From Anthonomus grandis grandis (lineage: Eukaryota; Arthropoda; Insecta; Coleoptera; Curculionidae), in NCBI RefSeq assembly GCF_022605725.1, contig NC_065562.1, positions 3,286,001-3,350,000 on the forward strand: a stretch of 64,000 nucleotides of DNA, in the 5' to 3' direction. The notes below the pieces were generated by a model. That model was not told the DNA's origin. It searched no databases and saw only the letters and a program-made list of their open reading frames with translations. Both the position numbers and the translations under genes were made by a program. The stretch's first letter is position 1, and each line of letters starts with the position of its first letter. Shown piece after piece: positions 55,744-64,000 of this stretch.

Positions 55744-56055
55744 TTAGCGTCCTATGTGAATAATCCGCAAATTTTTTTCTCTTAATCTATTCTTTTCAAA
55801 GTACTCTTTATGCTCAAATTTTAAAATATTGCAAAATCGGAGATCCTTAAAGTCGACAAGACCCCCATTCTTCTTTATATTTGCGATCGTTGTTGCGCTC
55901 AATTTTATAGCATCTGCGGCTCGCTGTATCACATTCTCAATTTGAAGTGCAATTCCGTTTCGGACTTGTTCCTTTTCCAGTTGAAAAAAAGCCAATATAT
56001 TTAAAATCATCAGCTGCGATTGTTCATTATACCTATTATATCTTTTTTTAGGCAA
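55744..56055 (-). CDS. DD82E transposase, N-terminal HTH part (copy B)
   Basis: From the ATG at 56055 it encodes MPKKRYNRYNEQSQLMILN, FFQLEKEQVRNGIALQIENV and IQRAADAIKLSATTIANIKK, a helix-turn-helix reading region, and ends at a TAA at 55744. Between it and the central part lies about 840 bases including the SINE. The segment 55915-55975 occurs again in inverted orientation at about 53228-53288. Confidence 0.7.
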   Translation of the reverse strand: MPKKRYNRYNEQSQLMILNILAFFQLEKEQVRNGIALQIENVIQRAADAIKLSATTIANIKKNGGLVDFKDLRFCNILKFEHKEYFEKNRLREKNLRIIHIGR

Positions 56056-57382
56056 TATCTAACACTTTTCGAAATAACTTTCAAGAACAAGTTGACAAAC
56101 CAATATTTTTAATTGACAGTGATATTTCACATAACCTAGTATATAAAAGATGAATAATCATCAGACACCAATTTTTTTCCAAAGTTTGTTGTCGCCGCTG
56201 TTTGGAATATGCTAAACAAAGATAAACAAAAATGACGTCATTACAAATGGGTATAATTTCGACTTTAGTTGAAAATGAAGGATTTTTGCAGCTTATGTGC
56301 ACAATTTGCCCAATATCAGATACCATCACGAAAAACTGTTGGCAATCTACTTGATGAAAAGTACACGGCAATCACGAGTATCTTTCGACAAAAAATTGAA
56401 AGAGCGGAAAATTTCACTATTACAATGGATATTGGGACGGAAACTATGAAATCTAAAAGGGTTTCCTTGGTGTTATGTTACATTTTCTTGAAGGGAATAA
56501 GATTTTAGAAACAATTTTGGGAATTTATGAGTTAACTGAACGTCATACCTCTGAATATATTGCGGAAATGTTAAAGAGGTTGTGTCAAAAATGAAATGTA
56601 CCAGATGAAAAAATATCTTGTGTTGTGACTGATGGTGCAGCTAACATGGTGACAGCCATAGACATCACTTTCGGTAAACAAAGACACATCATTTGTTTTG
56701 CACACATATTAAATTTAGTAGTTACAAAAGCAATTGAACAGAGTGCTGAATTATGCGAAATTATCAAAAAAGTAAAAGATATAGTAAAATGGTTCAAGCA
56801 AAGCGTCACAGCAAGTGATGCATTACGAAAAGCACAAAAAGACGAAAGTGGCGAACATCAGTTAATACTTAAACAGGACACTATAACTCGATGAAACTGA
56901 ACGTTTTTCATACTTTCTTGAACGATTCTTGAAGTTACGAATCCATATTAATACCATAGTTAACGCTGAAATTTCAGCACCAACCATGTTATCTGCAATA
57001 GAAATAAAAGAAATTGAAGCTGTGGTCAATCTTCTACAACCCTTGGAATCTGCCACTCGTGAAATATCAGATTCCACATACACTACAAGCAGTATCGTTA
57101 TACCTCTTGTTGGAAATATCCAGATGAAATGTCGCTACAATTTTTAAAGATAATTTGTCGACAGAAATAGAGAAAAGGTTAGCTACAGCAGAGCAAATAA
57201 GACTCTTAGCTGCTGCAACAATACTTGATCCGCGATTTAAAAAGCTATACTTCAATAATCCCTTACATTGTGCGAGAGCTGTCGCGTTCATACTAGGTTC
57301 TATGAAAAAATTGTCTCCAAATTTGGCCCAACCAAAAAACATCGAAGAAAATAAACAATTTAAGATAAAATAATATGTAGAA

Positions 57383-57435
57383 AGAAAAGAAGTAAAACAT
57401 ATAATGTTATTACATATATGTTTTACTTCTTTTCT
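57383..57435. repeat. Palindrome, 20-bp perfect arms, 13-base spacer
   Basis: AGAAAAGAAGTAAAACATAT and its exact complement at 57416-57435. It interrupts the hAT coding trace. Confidence 0.95.
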
Positions 57436-57448
57436 CTATTTACAATGT

Positions 57449-57546
57449 AATGTTATTGGATCTGCTTCTGCTAAAAATCAAAAGTCAGGTATATACATAT
57501 ATATACCTGACTTTTGATTTTTAGCAGAAGCAGATCCAATAACATT
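57449..57546. repeat. Palindrome, 47-bp perfect arms, 4-base centre
   Basis: Arms 57449-57495 and 57500-57546 are exact reverse complements. The right arm continues the hAT protein (AEADPI), so the left arm is the inverted extra copy. Confidence 0.97.
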
Positions 57547-57860
57547 TAATCTATGGATTCACCATAAGCAACTAATACTTAAAAACACAACAGAAGCTGT
57601 AGGAATTAATGAAAACGATACATCGGAAATGAACCTCTTGAATGAACCATTGATTTGTGGCAATGTCATGAATATATGTATATCCTGGTTTAGCTCCTGT
57701 TGCCATGAAAGTATTGGCGGTACTCGCTACGTCCGTACCAGCCGAACGTCTTTTTAAGTCGGAGAAACTATAACTCAAAAGCGCTAAAAGGCAATTGAAT
57801 TTTTCAATTTCTGTTTCTTCAATCCATAGATAAAATACTGGGATCTATGAAAAATTTTAT

Positions 57861-58914
57861 TGGAAGGAGAAAAGCATACTGATTTACATTTATGTATTCA
57901 GTGGCAAGGTCGAAAAAAAAATCAGTACCGATCCTGACAAGTAAAACATTCCCCCTCTATACCCAAACGCCAAATCAAATACCCATAGACAATGAAAGCA
58001 AGGAGAGCAGACTTCCATAAATCAAGGCACTTATAAATTGAGATGAGCAATAAAATGTATTTTAGTTCTATTTTATGGTTCAGTTGAGTAATAAATAAAG
58101 CATTTGCCTTATTATAATAAAAATTAAATTAAATAGAAAAATAAAATGCTACAAAATAACAGGCTGATAAAATTTTAAACTTTGGCCATACATTTAATAT
58201 TTATTCTTCGTTTTTAACAAAGTTTTGAATGTTTTTTTTTTAATATGGCAAATTTTAAAATTAACAATTTTTAGGCAAATATTGATAATTTTTATTTTTC
58301 ATTTATATTTTGTACATTATCATTCATTCGAACTGTAAAAAAGCAATTTTAATAATTTATGAATGCGATATTTTTTTGAGAATCTTGGTAAAAACTTAGC
58401 GTATTTTGAATATTGTATACTGGCACATTAAAATAAAGTTTAAATAAAACTAAAGGATCATCAATAAGGCCATTTAGTAAATTAAAGAGATGCAGTATAA
58501 AAAAATGTGTTCTTCGTCTCTTAAGGCACGCCAGGTTATAAATATTACATAAGATGTGTGTTCACGTTGTAAAACAATTAATTTAATTTTTTTTTCCAAA
58601 ACAATAAAAATAAGACAAGAACATATTTTTATGTAAACATGTTTAGGTAAAAAGTAGCAAGAGCAAATTTCTCTCAAAATCTTTTGCCCAGCACTAACTT
58701 TATGTCACCCTGATTACAATTTAGCACAAATTGTTATAATTTCAAATAATTATTATTTAAGTCGTTTCGCAAAGATTAACAAAAAACCGTCTTTATTATG
58801 TTCCTTAAAACATGTAAATTAAAAATTATACATCCTTTTTTATTTTATTATAGAAAAAATTAAAAAAATGTGAATTATCTCTTAAAATACCTCCACAATT
58901 CAGTATGAACTTAC
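57861..58914. other. FANCI intron beside exon a, unassigned
   Basis: AT-rich; it may begin with the hAT 3' noncoding end (CAGTGGCAAGGTCG near 57899), but a matching 5' end was not found. Confidence 0.35.
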
Positions 58915-59088
58915 CTAAACATAGCAGTTATTTGGGTAATTTTGTCTGGGTTCCAATCATACATGCAAAGCGTATCAATAATTGTAGCTTTAAATTCGGT
59001 CCCGGAGTATTCAAGGTCGCTAAATTCTACCAAATCTTGTTCAGAAAGGATTCTTAAAATGTCTGGGAGAAGCTCCTTCCAACTAAAG
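58915..59088 (-). CDS. FANCI: FANCI exon a (N-terminal solenoid)
   Basis: The 174-base exon lies between a polypyrimidine-AG acceptor (tacttttag) and a GTAAGT donor. It starts with the last base of a codon and ends with AG of a split codon. The 57 full codons include SWKELLPDIL, then FKATIIDTLCMYDW and ITQITAMF, which match the FANCI stretch around LELLPIIL, QLINTLCSGRW and IQLTSMF. These are helical repeats of the N-terminal solenoid that contacts FANCD2 and DNA. A weak in-frame ATG further upstream in the intron is not a convincing start, because the acceptor and the family alignment both place this as an internal exon. Confidence 0.82.
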
Positions 59089-60289
59089 CTAAAAGTATAA
59101 TAAAAGTCTATATAAACGTCTAAAATTATATAAACAAAATTTATCATGCTTTTAAATTTTAATGTAATGTAATCTTATTTATTTATCTATTCATGTAAAT
59201 ATTATAATTTAAATAATTTCATGTCAATTCTTAATCTAAGTATCCTTATTCAGGTAATAGAATACACCATTATTGCCTACGAAGGCAAAGATTAGCTAAA
59301 GCTACTCTTAACCTTCTAAAATAATGATAAAGTACAGTTAAAATTCTTAAATTTTCTTTTAAAAATATAAAAAGTATCACTAAACACAGGCATATACATT
59401 AAAAAGACGGACAGCATTATATGTATCAGATTGTAGCATTTTTATTTTTTTGGTTGCTTTTATAATGTAATAATTTAATATTGTATAAATAGTACTGGTC
59501 GCGACATCTAATGTCTAGTTAATGGCATTGTAAAAATAAGAACTCCTAGATGGCGTTAGCTGTTTTTCGCGTTGAATTTTAAACAAATTACTGGAATCAG
59601 GTTGTTTTTCTCTCTCTCTATCTTTGTCATGGGTCACGTACGCCACGCTCAAGGATCAATTTTTACGTATTGGCATTTTCGATACTGGCCTGTTATTGGC
59701 ATTGTTTTTCCTGTAATTTGAATACTTTGCCTTTTGGGATTAGATTAATTTTTGTACTCGCTACAACTTAAAACTAAGCAAGGCAACGTTTTATTGTCAA
59801 TTCTTGTAAAACTGGGCCTGCGTGGGATGATTATAATTATATTGAAGAGGTACCCAGAAACTGCGTTTTAGCTTTCTTTCCAAATGGGGGGGTCTTCAGG
59901 TTAGCAAGTTCAATTGCTCGAGGTTGGGATTCGACCTCATAGTTACTTCATGGCGACACTAGCCATGTAATGTGAAAGATTACTTCATAAAAGACTCTCT
60001 CAATATTAAAACACTAGAATCAATCTAGTGTTTTAATATTGAGAAACTAAGACTCTGGTAGAGTGCTTAATTAACTATGGCTACCGATATGGGGTGGAGG
60101 ATATGAGTGCACTTATGAAGCTCCAAAATATTTAGAAAAATGGTTCACAAGAGTAATTTATAGTAAGCCTTAAATATTTCCCCGGTAGTTATTCAAACTC
60201 ACTTCTCTACTGGATTTTGATTCACTATATAGTCTATCAGCTACAGAATACATTTGTAAAAGGAATTTTAGCAAACCCATAAATCACAA
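59089..60289. other. FANCI upstream intron, unassigned; palindrome at 59998-60044
   Basis: TCTCAATATTAAAACACTAGA and its exact complement flank a 5-base spacer. A GC-richer patch at about 59820-59960 (GGGATTCGACCTC) could be SINE debris. No FANCI exon was found here. Confidence 0.4.
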
Positions 60290-60646
60290 TTATTCCACTA
60301 CATCTAGAACTAACTTGATGTCCAATTTATCCAGACGATTCTTAAAACAGTTTACAGTAGGAGCAGTTATGACATATACGGGTAACGAAATCCAAACATC
60401 AAACACTCTATTAGGCAAAAACATTTGACGTGTTTTTGTTTTATACATCTGTTTTTTTAATTTTAAAGTGTGACCGCGAAGTCTAATATCCCGATTTCTT
60501 TCTAATAGTTCGTTTAGATCACAGCCCAAATAATTATACAGGATTCTGAATGTAAAAATTAAATCACCACGAAACTTTCGTTTATCAAAAGTTAGCAAGT
60601 TTGCATTTGAAAGTCTCTCGCTGTAGGTAGGTCTCGGCATACGCAA
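60290..60646 (-). pseudogene. LINE reverse transcriptase, extreme C-terminal piece
   Basis: TYSERLSNANLLTFDKRKF and RGDLIFTFRILYNYLG are followed by RDIRLRGHTLKLKKQ, RVFDVWISLPVYV and CFKNRLDKLD, then a stop. The RGDLI..(F/Y)+IL...R..RGH.xKL layout marks the C-terminal domain of CR1/Jockey-like LINE polyproteins. The piece is open for 118 codons and truncated on its 5' side near 60650. Confidence 0.7.
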
Positions 60647-60841
60647 ACCATACGTAGATCGTGATAGTATATAGAAGTTGTACCATTTACTACCGCAAGA
60701 AACAAAAAGTACTCATAATAAAAATAAAATTAAGAAAAAGGTAGTCATTTACTTGCATGGAAATATAAACATTTTTAAGGCTCTATTAAAATAAACTTCG
60801 TTTTGCATTTTATATCAATAGTTTTAACGCTTATACAGGGT
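60647..60841. other. Short spacer
   Basis: AT-rich; no feature. Confidence 0.3.
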
Positions 60842-61055
60842 GTTCCTCAAAGACGTGCTAATATTTAAGGGGGTGATTCCTGGACCCATTTCAAGAAAAA
60901 AAGTTCCTATGAACATATGTTCTAAACATCTTAACCCTAAGTTAAAAAAAATCAGTTTTTTAATAATAACTTAAACAATATTGTAGACATTTTTATGAAA
61001 TTTGGCACATGTATTCTATGCATCAAGACGCATTTTTTGTGTGCAAAAAAATATT

Positions 61056-61470
61056 TTCTCTGCCAGTGGCGTCCCTACAGGTCTTCTATTGAATCTTTTT
61101 AGTGAAAAAAATACTAGGCCATTGTTATTTGTTAAAATAAAAATTATTTTTAAAATTCTCAATTACTTCTTAGCAACGCATGGTTTTCACTTTAAAAAAA
61201 AAAAATTTTACTTCCCTAAGAATCTGATGCGGTGTGAAAATGATTATTCGTCGATTGCAACCAAATTAAGGGATTAGCTTTATTACAAGTATGAAAAGTT
61301 AAATAATGTAAGAAATACTCATGTTTTTAACACGTTTAAAAAGAAAATGGGAGTAAAAAAGTGCCGTAACGCCTTTTTATTTAACGCAAATAAAGTCGCG
61401 GAGTCGCCTATGCATGTTTCTTATTGCTCGTTGCTATAGGCAACGAGCTGTGGTTGTAAATGTCAAATTT
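61056..61470. repeat. Left inverted arm of element 5
   Basis: It matches 62880-63300 in reverse complement: CAGTGGCG.CCCTACAGGTCT, TCTGATGCGGTGTGAAAATG, GTAACGC and AAAGTCGCGGAGTCGCCTAT. The arms differ by indels and several substitutions. Confidence 0.85.
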
Positions 61471-61931
61471 TTCTTTATCTGGTTATGCATGAATAAATGA
61501 TGTACTAATGATATACATAAACATCGATGATGGCAATAGCTGTTGTCTTAAAAAGTAAGTTATTGTTGTTAAATACCATTAAAAGTTGCTTTTCTTTTTT
61601 GAGCTATGATTAATATCAAATGGCAATTGGTTTAGAAATACCTACCTAATTTTACTTTGAAAACAACAGGGTTTTAAGTGCAAAAAAACCAGTTTTATTT
61701 AATTTTATGAAACTAACCTTAATTGAACGGCTCAAATGTATTTTATCCTAATTACACTTATTACAAAAATTGTTGAAAATGGCACACCAAGTAGGCATGC
61801 TTCCGCTCGTCTACGCATTGAATTACGCACACGTTCAAATATTCCCGACGTATAGTTTCACATAGTTTCACACGAGGCAACTATTCGGTCTCTTAATAAG
61901 AGTATTTATGGGAGTTTTATAAACTAGAGTT

Positions 61932-62775
61932 TTAAGGTGTCCCCATAAAAATAAATCTAAGCCTATTGAGATCAAGGAATCTTGCTGGCCATTGTTGTGG
62001 TCCTCCGCGACCGATCCATCGATTCGGATAAACGGTATTTAAATGGTTTCGGACAATTAAACTAAAATGAATATGGGCACCATCGTGCATGTACCATATT
62101 CGATATTTTAACAGAAGTGGCACATCTCCAAGAAGCACAGGCAGTTCTTTTTCGAGAAACTGTAAATATGACCGACCATCACGGCGCCCTGGTAGAAAAA
62201 ATGGGCCTATTAGGTAATAAATAATTCCTGCCCAAACATTAACGGAAAATTTTAATGTTTGGGCAGTTTGGGGTTTTCTTTAGCTCCCAAATGATTATTG
62301 TGAAAATTTTGAACAGCCTTCCGACAAACATTTGCTTCGTTTGTGAACAAAATCTGTGACTCAAACTGCGGATTTAGTATAATAAAATATGGTATGGGTA
62401 TAATCAAAAATCAACCAAAATGCGCCAAACAATTTGATGACAGATATGCAGTTCTAGCGATTTTCCTCGTTCTCGTCTAAGGATGTTCTTCGAAATTGAG
62501 AACGCGGTGTTACAAGCACACCGCGTTCTCAATTTCAGGAGTTCTGACAGTTCGAGGCCTACCTTCCGGAATACCTTTCTTGAAACAATCAGTTTCCCTA
62601 AGTCGACGATAAATATTTGAAAAGATACGAAGATATAAAAGATCTGGTAGCACACGATTTGGATACCTTTCCTGATAAATACGTCTGGCTTCTGTTGCGT
62701 TATAATCGGCGAGGCCTTATACGATACAATGAAGAAATGCATTGCTGCCATTTCTTCATTGGTATAATTTGCCAT
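61932..62775 (-). pseudogene. DD41D mariner-like transposase, element 5
   Basis: The N-terminus ANYTNEEMAAMHFF at 62775 is in frame, but the following reading domain is scrambled by shifts and by a palindrome (62492-62536). The catalytic half is at 61932-62138: YMHDGAHIHFSLIVRNHL, then NRWIGRGGP and WPARFLDLNRL. The second Asp is present; Arg replaces the third Asp at the DD41D spacing. Inactive. Confidence 0.75.
62492..62536. repeat. Palindrome, 19-bp perfect arms, 7-base spacer
   Basis: GAAATTGAGAACGCGGTGT and its exact complement at 62518-62536, inside the transposase remnant. Confidence 0.95.
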
Positions 62776-62879
62776 TACTGATATTCAGAAAAATAGCGTG
62801 GAAACGAAATAACTTCAATAAACAGTTAAAAATCAAATAAATGACGCGCTGTAATAATTTTTAACAATTTGAGATTTAA

Positions 62880-63300
62880 AATCACAGCTTGTTGCCCATA
62901 GCAAGCAATAAGAAACATATATAGGCGACTCCGCGACTTTAATTGCGTTAAATAAAGACGCGTTACGGCACTTTTTTACTCCCATTTACTTTTTAAACGC
63001 GTTAAAAACATGAGTATGTCTTAAATTTTGTAACTTTTCATACTTCTTGTAATAAATCTGATCCCTTAATTTGCTTGCAATCAACGAAAAAACATTTTCA
63101 CACCGCATCAGATTTTTAGGGAAGTAAAATTGTGTTTATTTTTTTAAGCGAAAACCATACGTCGGACGAAAAAAGCCAAGAGATCAAATTTGCTAAGAAG
63201 TGATTGGAGGATTTTAAAAATAATTTTTATTTTAAGAAAAAGCGGTGACGTAGTATTTTTTTCACTAAAAATATTCAATAGTAGACCTGTAGGAGCGCCA
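62880..63300. repeat. Right inverted arm of element 5
   Basis: Reverse complement partner of 61056-61470. Confidence 0.85.
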
Positions 63301-63310
63301 CTGACGGAAA

Positions 63311-63604
63311 TATGATAATATTCATGATAATAATGTGGCTTTTCCTACGAGGTCTACATACTATTTTTCCGAAAATCGGGAATCATTAAAATTACGGTAA
63401 ATTATTACTAATCATGTTAAAAATTTCAAATCAACATTATTATTTTTCCCTTAAATAAAAGAAGCCATGAAACATTGTTTCGTAACTATGGAAACGAAGT
63501 ACATAATTTTAAATTGTCAAACTTGACGAGTGAAAAGTTTATTTGTGGCGTCTTTCCAAAGTGTTGATATTTTAACGTTTTAAAAAGCCAAAGTAACGTG
63601 TAAA
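63311..63604. other. 5' flank of the Crypton-like gene
   Basis: AT-rich; the GC-richer GGCGTCTTTCCAAAGTGTTG at about 63547 could be transcript leader or element edge, but no promoter motif is clear. Confidence 0.3.
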
Positions 63605-64000
63605 ATGATGAGTGATGATGACTGTTCCATTTCTGGAACCCCCCCAGAACTCACAGAGGCAGTAAATGCTGCATCATTGGAATTGTTACCAGTAAAATCT
63701 AGAAATAAGTATAACTATGTATACAACCGCTTCATGGACTACCGTACGAATAAAAATGTAACTTCTTTCTCGGAAAATGTTGTAATGGCATACTTCTTGG
63801 AGCTTGGTTCCAAGATGAATTCTTCAACTTTATGGGCCAATTGTTCAATGCTGAAGGCAACCCTTGCAATTAGACATGATGTGGATATATCTGAATATTC
63901 AAAACTTCGGGCATTCCTGAAACAAGCACATGCCTATAAGCCAAAAAAATCCAAGATTTTAACTAAAGAAGAAATAAACAAATTTATTCAGGAAGCTCCA
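63605..64000 (+). CDS. Crypton-like tyrosine recombinase, N-terminal part (runs off window)
   Basis: From the first of two adjacent ATGs (63605, 63608) 132 codons are open to the window edge. An acidic start (SDDDCSISGTPPE) leads to an N-terminal SAM-like DNA-binding domain: LPVKSRNKYNYVYNRFMDY, FSENVVMAYFLELGSKM and STLWANCSMLKATLAI. Next are LRAFLKQAHAYKPKKSK and LTKEEINKFI. This is the N-terminal layout of insect Crypton-type YR transposons. The catalytic Arg-His-Arg-Tyr would lie beyond the edge. No lesion is seen. Confidence 0.78.
   Translation, partial: MMSDDDCSISGTPPELTEAVNAASLELLPVKSRNKYNYVYNRFMDYRTNKNVTSFSENVVMAYFLELGSKMNSSTLWANCSMLKATLAIRHDVDISEYSKLRAFLKQAHAYKPKKSKILTKEEINKFIQEAP

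Larger units (their letters stand above)
52915..56265 (-). mobile_element. IS630-Tc1-mariner element, DD82E (Sailor-like), inserted in hAT copy B
   Basis: The ends are AAGTCGAAATTATACCCATT and its inverted copy, about 24 matched bases plus CGTCAT a little further in. TA is duplicated at 52913-52914 and 56266-56267. Size 3351 bp. Transposase on minus in pieces (55744-56055, about 54525-54900, 53567-54305). A tRNA-like SINE sits inside at 55210-55300. Confidence 0.88.
56268..57860 (+). pseudogene. hAT transposase copy B, C-terminal piece
   Basis: It resumes with VENEGFLQLMCTICP, then IPSRKTVGNLLDEKYTAITS, ENFTITMDIGTE (first catalytic Asp region) and CVVTDGAANMVTAIDITFGK (second). IICFAHILNLVVTKAI and VKWFKQSVTASDALRKAQ follow. 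IKEIEAVVNLLQPLESATRE, TEIEKRLATAEQI and ILDPRFKKL precede the dimerisation block VLATSVPAERLF. It has one reading of each hAT block but about ten stops or shifts. Two palindromic duplications (57383-57435, 57449-57546) interrupt the last third. Confidence 0.85.
13585..59088 (-). other. FANCI: FANCI host gene, partial, four exons with giant introns
   Basis: This is the span of the host gene. Four exons in order on the minus strand read as one continuous protein when joined, with splice phases 2/2, 1/1 and 2/2 at the three junctions and GT-AG borders throughout. The translation follows vertebrate FANCI colinearly over roughly human residues 150-430 (my estimate from memory). FANCI pairs with FANCD2 as the clamp that is monoubiquitinated in interstrand crosslink repair. 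The ubiquitinated lysine and the C-terminus would lie in exons left of the window, and the first exon or exons right of it. The three introns are about 17.0, 5.7 and 21.9 kb and are filled with transposons. Confidence 0.85.
60842..63310 (-). mobile_element. DD41D mariner-like element 5 with long inverted arms
   Basis: TATACAGGGTGTTCCTCAAA at 60840 looks like the outer end. Inverted arms of about 400 bp lie at 61056-61470 and 62880-63300. The right outer end is missing or diverged. A decayed transposase on minus lies between. Confidence 0.65.

Noticed and set aside
59820..59960. Possible tRNA-like SINE (GGGATTCGACCTC)
   Set aside because: B-box-like only; no A-box at the right distance and no terminator, so it is mentioned but not called.
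1..64000. CRISPR array, bacterial operon, rRNA or functional tRNA gene
   Set aside because: No spaced direct repeats of CRISPR type, no prokaryotic gene layout, and the tRNA-like segments do not fold as functional tRNAs.

Overview
The window looks like insect nuclear DNA: AT-rich, intron-bearing, with one 100-base assembly gap (17320-17419). The transposon fauna is typical of a large arthropod genome (PIF/Harbinger with MADF-BESS partner genes, DD41D and DD82E-type Tc1/mariner relatives, hAT, Helitron-like, Crypton-like, Penelope-like, many Jockey/I/CR1-like LINE remnants). A beetle would fit, but the sequence alone does not fix the order.

The single-copy backbone is one host gene on the minus strand. 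Four exons (58915-59088, 41627-41868, 35559-35898, 13585-13691) join in compatible splice phases to about 287 codons and match, in order, a central N-terminal solenoid stretch of Fanconi anaemia group I protein (FANCI). The visible gene exceeds 45 kb although its exons total under 0.9 kb. Introns of about 17.0, 5.7 and 21.9 kb, plus both flanks, are almost wholly transposon-derived. The 5' end lies beyond the right edge and the 3' end, including the region of the ubiquitinated lysine, beyond the left edge.

Layout. 1-2110: Harbinger copy 1, with a MITE inside. 2309-5515: Harbinger copy 2. 5905-6270: MITE. 7890-11323: DD41D mariner with long inverted ends, holding a foldback element and a CCCAA/CCAAA microsatellite. 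11953-13205: a second DD41D mariner. 13585-13691: FANCI exon. 13692-35558: intron with a gap, a DD82E-type transposase remnant, tandem and dispersed repeats, LINE pieces, a Tc1 element split by Harbinger copy 3 (27565-30336), a 5'-truncated LINE (31291-33580) and a Helitron-like element (34411-34960). 35559-35898: exon. 36250-40365: LINE remnants, one split by a Penelope-like insert. 41627-41868: exon. 42830-57860: more LINEs, two mariners, two hATs; the second hAT is split by a DD82E-type element (52915-56265) that itself carries a tRNA-like SINE. 58915-59088: exon. 60290-64000: LINE tail, a fifth DD41D element and an open Crypton-like recombinase running off the end.

Most notable: all three Harbinger copies keep the same interlocked plan, in which transposase and MADF-BESS genes lie on opposite strands and each has one exon inside the other's intron. 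A series of near-perfect short palindromes with tiny spacers is also scattered through the region.
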